From contig JACZKN010000488.1 of the NCBI GenBank assembly GCA_014859985.1, positions 1 through 7,807 on the forward strand: a stretch of DNA of 7,807 nt. The letters are read 5' to 3'. Positions 5,487 through 7,807 of the stretch are shown piece after piece. Position 1 is the stretch's first letter; each line of letters begins with the position of its first letter. A program made the position numbers and the translations under genes. The stretch comes from Candidatus Krumholzibacteriia bacterium. Its GTDB lineage: Bacteria; Krumholzibacteriota; Krumholzibacteriia; LZORAL124-64-63. The notes below the pieces were generated by a model, which saw only the letters and a program-made list of their open reading frames with translations, had not been told where the DNA came from and made no database searches.

Positions 5487-7807
5487 AACTGCCGCTGCTA
5501 TTCCTCGAAAACCCGTTCTCTCAGATCTACGTGCCCCAGGAGACCTATAGTTTCGCCTGGGAGCGGTTCATACAGGAAGATTATGCTGCCGTAAGGACGA
5601 TCATTGCTAGAATGACTGGCGGTAGTACAGTTTCGAGCTCTTCGGCTTCAGTACCCTACGCTAAGGCCGTCGGCCTGTTCTGCTGGGCTCTAGTCTTTCA
5701 GAAAGACCACAGCGAACTTGATCGCTTACGGGCGATGATTGGCGAATCAATAATCCGCTCAGAGAAGGAACTCCACATCGCGTTCCTGTGGTATGATCTT
5801 GCAGTCGGACGTTATGCACAAGCCAGAGAAGAGATCGCTTCCTATATTAAGGATTATGAGTCGGAAGTCGACGAGCACCTGCCGTTCTATTTGTTCTTCC
5901 GCAGCTATGCCGACTCAAGGCTCGGGAAGCTTGCCGAATCAATACAAGATGCAGAAGTTGCCAGGGCGCTCTTCATCTTGCACGGATCCGAACATTTTTC
6001 CGCACTTGCAAGCAATCACCTAGGGTTGCTATTCCGCCAACTCTCCCAATACCAAATCGCCCTGAACTGGTTCGGGCGCGCCCTCTCCTACTACGACCGT
6101 CTCAGCCTGAAACGTAAGCAGTCCATGGTCCGCATGAACCTCGGCGTCACCTACTACAAGATGGCCCGCTACGCCGACGCCGATAAGGCACTCACCGAAT
6201 CCCTGAACATCGGCATCAAGGGCAAATGGCTCCACCGCCAGTGCTTCGCCAACATCGCCCTCGGCAACGTCCGCCGCCTCCAGCGCGACTTCGATTCCGC
6301 ACGACGGCATCTCCACGCCGCCTACAACCAGGCGCAGGAGCTGACCTATCCGCGGGAAGAAGCCCTCGCCCTCGAGTTCCTCGGCGACGTGTACCGGGAC
6401 GAGGGCCAGCCGGCGGAGGCCCGCCGCTTCTACGCGCGGGCCAAGGCCATCGCCGAGAAGCTCGCGCCCGAGGGCGACATCGTCATGGAAGTGCACCGGC
6501 GCGTCGGCGAGTGCCACCACCTCGAGGGGGACCTCGGCGCCGCGCTCCCGGAGCTGGACCGGGCCCTGCAGATGGCCCGCGCCCAGGGCGACCGCTTCGA
6601 GGAGGCGGTGACCCTGCGCGTGCTCGCCGAGGCTGCGGCCGCGGGCGGGGACGGGGCGACGGCACGGCTGCGCATCGACCAGGCCATCGCCATCCTGCGG
6701 GAGATCGAGGCCAGGCACGAGGCGGCCAACGCGCTGCTCGCCTCGGCCCAGCTGGCGCTCGACGAGGCCGACGGGGCGGACGGGGAGCAGGAGCGCGACC
6801 GCCTGGACCTGGCCTGGAGCCAGGCCACCGCGGCGCTGGAACTCTACCTGCACGTGGACGTGGCCTGGTGGACCGAGCAGGGGCGGCTCCTGGTGGACCG
6901 GATCGCGCGCCGCCGGGCGGCGCGGGACCGCGCCGAGGCGGGCGGGCGCCGCACCTACGCCCCCGGCGACGTGATCATCCACACGAGCCGGGCCATGAAG
7001 GATCTGCTGCAGCTGACGGACATGTTCGCAAGCTCGGGCGAGCCCGTGCTGGTGACCGGCGAGACGGGCACCGGCAAGGAACTCGTGGCCCGGCGCATCC
7101 ACACGCGCAGCGGCCGGGCCAAGGGGCCGCTGGTGACCGTCAACGTGGCGGCCATCCCCGCGACGGTCTTCGAGCGGGAGTTCTTCGGGCACGTGCGCGG
7201 GGCGTTCAGCGGCGCGGACCGGGACCAGCCGGGCTATGCGGCCCTGGCCCACGGCGGCACCCTTTTCCTGGACGAGATCGGCGAGCTGCCCATGGCCATG
7301 CAGCCGAAGCTGCTGCGCCTGCTGCAGGAGGGCACCTACCAGGCCATCGGCGATCCCACCGAGCGGCGCGCGGACGTGCGCCTGGTGGCCGCCACCAACG
7401 CCGATGTGGCCAAGCTCGTGGCTGCGGGGCTGTTCCGCGCCGACCTGTGGTACCGCCTGCGCATCCTCGAGCTGGACCTGCCGCCGGTGCGGGAGCGGCC
7501 CGAGGACGTGCGGCCCCTGCTGCGCCACTTCCTGAGCCTGGCGGCCGGGCGGCCCGTGGATCCGGCCGAGATCTTCGACCCCGAATCCCTCGCGGCGGCC
7601 GAGGCCTGGTCCTGGCCGGGCAACGTGCGCGAGATCGCCATGATCGCGCGGCGGGCCCACGTGGAGCAGCAATCCCGCGGGAGCGTGCGCCTGGACCTGG
7701 TGGACGGGACCCGGCGCCTGACCCTGGCCGGCCGGGCCGTGCGGGCGCTGGCGGCGGCCGAAGGCGCCTCTGCGACAAACGCCTCGCCACTCGGCGCGCC
7801 GTCCGGG
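5483..7807 (+). CDS. TPR-domain sigma54-dependent transcriptional activator (3' partial)
   Basis: The frame is open from ATG 5483 to the window end, giving 775 codons without a stop. The start has GGAGG (5472-5476) 6 bases upstream and overlaps the preceding stop. Residues 1-170 are probably helical and not recognised; about 172-460 hold six or seven TPRs, for example ASNHLGLLFRQLSQYQIALN and RMNLGVTYYKMARYADADKA. Residues about 493-735 form a sigma54-activator AAA+ domain: Walker A GETGTGKE (526-533), sigma54-contacting loop GAFSGA (573-578, Ser for the usual Thr), Walker B GGTLFLDE (591-598), sensor I VAATN (635-639), Arg-finger region FRADLWYRL (651-659) and WPGNVRE (711-717). It should hydrolyse ATP to remodel sigma54 RNA polymerase. 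A TPR array replaces the usual receiver or GAF input, so a protein or peptide signal is likely. A DNA-binding Fis-type domain, if present, lies beyond the window. Codon use and G+C change sharply near residue 193. Confidence 0.93.
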   Translation, partial: MKLPLLFLENPFSQIYVPQETYSFAWERFIQEDYAAVRTIIARMTGGSTVSSSSASVPYAKAVGLFCWALVFQKDHSELDRLRAMIGESIIRSEKELHIAFLWYDLAVGRYAQAREEIASYIKDYESEVDEHLPFYLFFRSYADSRLGKLAESIQDAEVARALFILHGSEHFSALASNHLGLLFRQLSQYQIALNWFGRALSYYDRLSLKRKQSMVRMNLGVTYYKMARYADADKALTESLNIGIKGKWLHRQCFANIALGNVRRLQRDFDSARRHLHAAYNQAQELTYPREEALALEFLGDVYRDEGQPAEARRFYARAKAIAEKLAPEGDIVMEVHRRVGECHHLEGDLGAALPELDRALQMARAQGDRFEEAVTLRVLAEAAAAGGDGATARLRIDQAIAILREIEARHEAANALLASAQLALDEADGADGEQERDRLDLAWSQATAALELYLHVDVAWWTEQGRLLVDRIARRRAARDRAEAGGRRTYAPGDVIIHTSRAMKDLLQLTDMFASSGEPVLVTGETGTGKELVARRIHTRSGRAKGPLVTVNVAAIPATVFEREFFGHVRGAFSGADRDQPGYAALAHGGTLFLDEIGELPMAMQPKLLRLLQEGTYQAIGDPTERRADVRLVAATNADVAKLVAAGLFRADLWYRLRILELDLPPVRERPEDVRPLLRHFLSLAAGRPVDPAEIFDPESLAAAEAWSWPGNVREIAMIARRAHVEQQSRGSVRLDLVDGTRRLTLAGRAVRALAAAEGASATNASPLGAPSG

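Noticed and set aside
5483..6060. Possible frameshift or separate gene at the sharp composition change in the regulator.
   Set aside because: Codon-by-codon reading shows one continuous frame from 5483 through the AAA+ motifs to the end, with no internal stop and no new start with a ribosome binding site at the junction.
6029..7672. Long open frame on the - strand opposite the TPR-sigma54 activator, and similar ones opposite the kinase (146-1516) and the SagB-like gene (2307-3950).
   Set aside because: They mirror well-supported genes in GC-rich DNA, where antisense stops are rare. Their translations are low-complexity in His, Arg, Ala and Gly and show no family motifs.
203..7807. A two-component pair between the histidine kinase and the sigma54 activator.
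   Set aside because: The activator has TPRs and no receiver domain with a phospho-acceptor Asp, and the genes are almost 4 kb apart in different transcription units.
1..7807. CRISPR arrays, tRNA or rRNA genes, insertion sequences, parS sites.
   Set aside because: No regularly spaced repeats, no tRNA cloverleaf or CCA end, no transposase motifs with terminal repeats, and no match to the parS palindrome were seen on reading.

Overview
The window is a stretch of very GC-rich bacterial DNA, about 70% G+C in most coding parts, with every supported gene on the + strand. The gene set (ParB, a soluble-domain-rich sensor kinase, an M23 peptidase next to a bactofilin, a double-domain SagB/ThcOx-type flavoprotein, and a TPR-sigma54 activator fusion) suggests a Gram-negative-type bacterium with sigma54. 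It could be a deltaproteobacterium-like lineage or an FCB-type candidate phylum. Taxonomy cannot be fixed from the sequence, and this is inference.

Bases 1-2966 look like one chromosome-segregation and cell-envelope operon. The 3' end of parB overlaps a PAS-containing membrane histidine kinase by 4 bases (GTGA). The kinase is followed almost without a gap by a membrane-anchored, coiled-coil M23 (LytM) endopeptidase with all zinc ligands, and then by a 139-residue bactofilin with its own strong ribosome binding site. A strong GC hairpin (2991-3026) closes this unit. M23-bactofilin pairing is an established cell-shape module, and the parB neighbour suggests a position near the replication origin.

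Bases 3102-4745 hold a single gene for a 547-residue tandem nitroreductase-fold (SagB/ThcOx family) protein, flanked by hairpins on both sides. Bases 4746-5129 form a 384-base intergenic region. It holds a 10-bp all-GC stem-loop, an 11-bp-spaced direct repeat, a second short direct repeat, a small inverted repeat, a near-consensus sigma70 promoter (TTGACA-18-TAGAAT), and a roughly 120-base leader. The leader can fold so that the ribosome binding site of the next gene is either hidden or free.

Bases 5130-7807 are the most interesting part. A small exported protein (118 aa: signal peptide, Gly/Asp-rich mature part, C-terminal hydrophobic segment) is translationally coupled by ATGA to a large regulator. 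The regulator has about six or seven TPRs fused to a complete sigma54-activating AAA+ domain; its frame is open to the window end, so its C-terminus is missing. G+C falls to about 50% from close to the signal-peptide cleavage site to about residue 193 of the regulator, and then returns to 65-75% within the same reading frame. This layout invites the hypothesis of a secreted or membrane signal plus a cytoplasmic TPR receptor that drives sigma54 transcription, with the mature signal and the receptor N-terminus carried as one exchangeable specificity block. That functional reading is inference.
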